A stretch of 64,000 nucleotides of DNA from Chryseobacterium camelliae. Its GTDB lineage: Bacteria > Bacteroidota > Bacteroidia > Flavobacteriales > Weeksellaceae. The notes under the pieces were generated by a model that did no database searches, was not told the DNA's origin, and saw only the letters and a list, made by a program, of their open reading frames with translations. This document shows, one piece after another, positions 63,419-64,000 of the stretch (position 1 is its first letter; each line of letters starts with the position of its first letter). The stretch lies in the NCBI RefSeq assembly GCF_002770595.1, contig NZ_CP022986.1, forward strand, positions 2,108,001-2,172,000, given 5' to 3'. The position numbers were made by a program, and so were the translations under genes.

Positions 63419-64000
63419 ATGCTTAACCCAAGGGATCAACATATACAACCGATAGCAGGGCTTCAGCCTTACATCCGTCATTTCGGAATGCTGGAGGATG
63501 ATATTCCGTGCGGTGAAACAAAGGCTTTTAAAATAATTGCTGACGGTTGTCCGGGACTAATTTTCCAGGAAAATACCAATAGTTTTTTAGATAACAACGG
63601 AAATAAGCTGCCACAGCTTTTTATACACGGTTTAACATCATCCAACTCGCAAAAAACAGCCACAGGAAAATACCGTAATATAGGTGTTTACTTCCAGCCG
63701 ACTGCCATAAAAGCCATTTTCGGCATTGATGCCCATGAACTGACAGATCGTTATCTTGATTTAAATGAGGTTATTAAAAATGACCTGGCGGACCAGCTTT
63801 TAAATGAGGATGAAACGGATAAGAGAATTGCCATCCTGTCTGACTTTCTTTTCCGTCAAATTGAAAAGAATAAATATCCTGAAAACAGGAAGTCTTCGTA
63901 TGCCGTTGCCAAAATAAATACGGATAACGATGATGGACTAGCTGCAATCCAGTCAGATTTAAACCTGTCGGAACGTTCTTTGGAAAGGATTTTTAAAACG
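63419..64000 (+). CDS. AraC family regulator with DUF6597-like N-terminal domain, truncated by window end
   Basis: The frame opens at ATG 63419 (MLNPRDQHIQPIAGLQPYIRHF) and is still open at base 64000, giving 194 residues so far. The N-terminal domain includes CPGLIFQENTNSF, QLFIHGLT and RNIGVYFQPTAIKAIFGIDAHELTDRYLDL, the pattern of sensor domains of the DUF6597 type in AraC proteins. The start of the DNA-binding part is seen at AIQSDLNLSERSLERIFKT, an AraC helix-turn-helix. The remainder lies outside the window. No other open gene is on either strand here. Confidence 0.85.
   Translation, partial: MLNPRDQHIQPIAGLQPYIRHFGMLEDDIPCGETKAFKIIADGCPGLIFQENTNSFLDNNGNKLPQLFIHGLTSSNSQKTATGKYRNIGVYFQPTAIKAIFGIDAHELTDRYLDLNEVIKNDLADQLLNEDETDKRIAILSDFLFRQIEKNKYPENRKSSYAVAKINTDNDDGLAAIQSDLNLSERSLERIFKT

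Noticed and set aside
1..64000. CRISPR arrays, insertion sequences and prophage
   Set aside because: No regularly spaced repeats, transposase motifs or phage genes were found on either strand.

Overview
The window is chromosomal DNA from a Bacteroidota bacterium, most likely a Chryseobacterium-type member of the Flavobacteriia. The support is internal: promoters use the Bacteroidota -7 box TAnnTTTG (seen ahead of tuf, rplK, rpoB, rpsU, the tRNA array, tmRNA and several regulators), several secreted proteins end in type IX secretion (T9SS) sorting domains, and there are GLPGLI, DUF4394, DUF3467 and DUF5777-like proteins. No phage, insertion sequence, integron or CRISPR array is visible.

Layout. 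1-6.3 kb: the tail of a GH3 beta-glucosidase, small secreted proteins, a TlpA-like thioredoxin protein followed by a decayed T9SS sorting domain, a beta-barrel protein and a lipid/drug ABC exporter. 6.5-10.8 kb: an AT-rich accessory block with a lipoprotein carrying a JAMM-like metal-site pattern and five tandem paralogous small lipoproteins. 10.9-17.8 kb: housekeeping genes (truA, lpxK, purine nucleoside phosphorylase, thioredoxin lipoprotein, GNAT, dinB, alpha-amylase). 17.9-24.3 kb: carboxylesterase/AraC, a zinc alcohol dehydrogenase, an HxlR regulator divergent from an NmrA-like reductase, and a nucleotide pyrophosphatase-like enzyme. 24.4-28.3 kb: a Crp/Fnr regulator followed by a five-gene periplasmic redox-type operon (beta-barrel, cytochrome c, YceI, ankyrin, DOMON-T9SS).

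28.4-62.5 kb, mostly on the minus strand, holds the conserved translation/transcription supercluster: rpsU, xerC/D, hpf, tRNA array, tuf, tRNA-Trp, secE, nusG, rplK, rplA, rplJ, rplL, rpoB, rpoC. Here it is split by three inserts: a metal-efflux and two-component region with flanking genes between the tRNAs and tuf, a membrane glycosyltransferase between nusG and rplK, and surface-protein genes between rplL and rpoB. At these breaks terminators and new promoters can be seen, so the pieces appear to be separate transcription units. The right end carries tmRNA (ssrA) and the start of an AraC-type regulator that runs off the window.

The observations most worth following up are the JAMM-like lipoprotein with its array of five lipoproteins and signs of gene conversion; the Crp/Fnr-type palindrome placed about 42 bp upstream of the inferred start of the redox operon; an in-frame amber codon that separates the signal peptide from the T9SS domain of one large surface protein; a near-perfect 343-bp duplication of three tRNA genes; and the split ribosomal supercluster.
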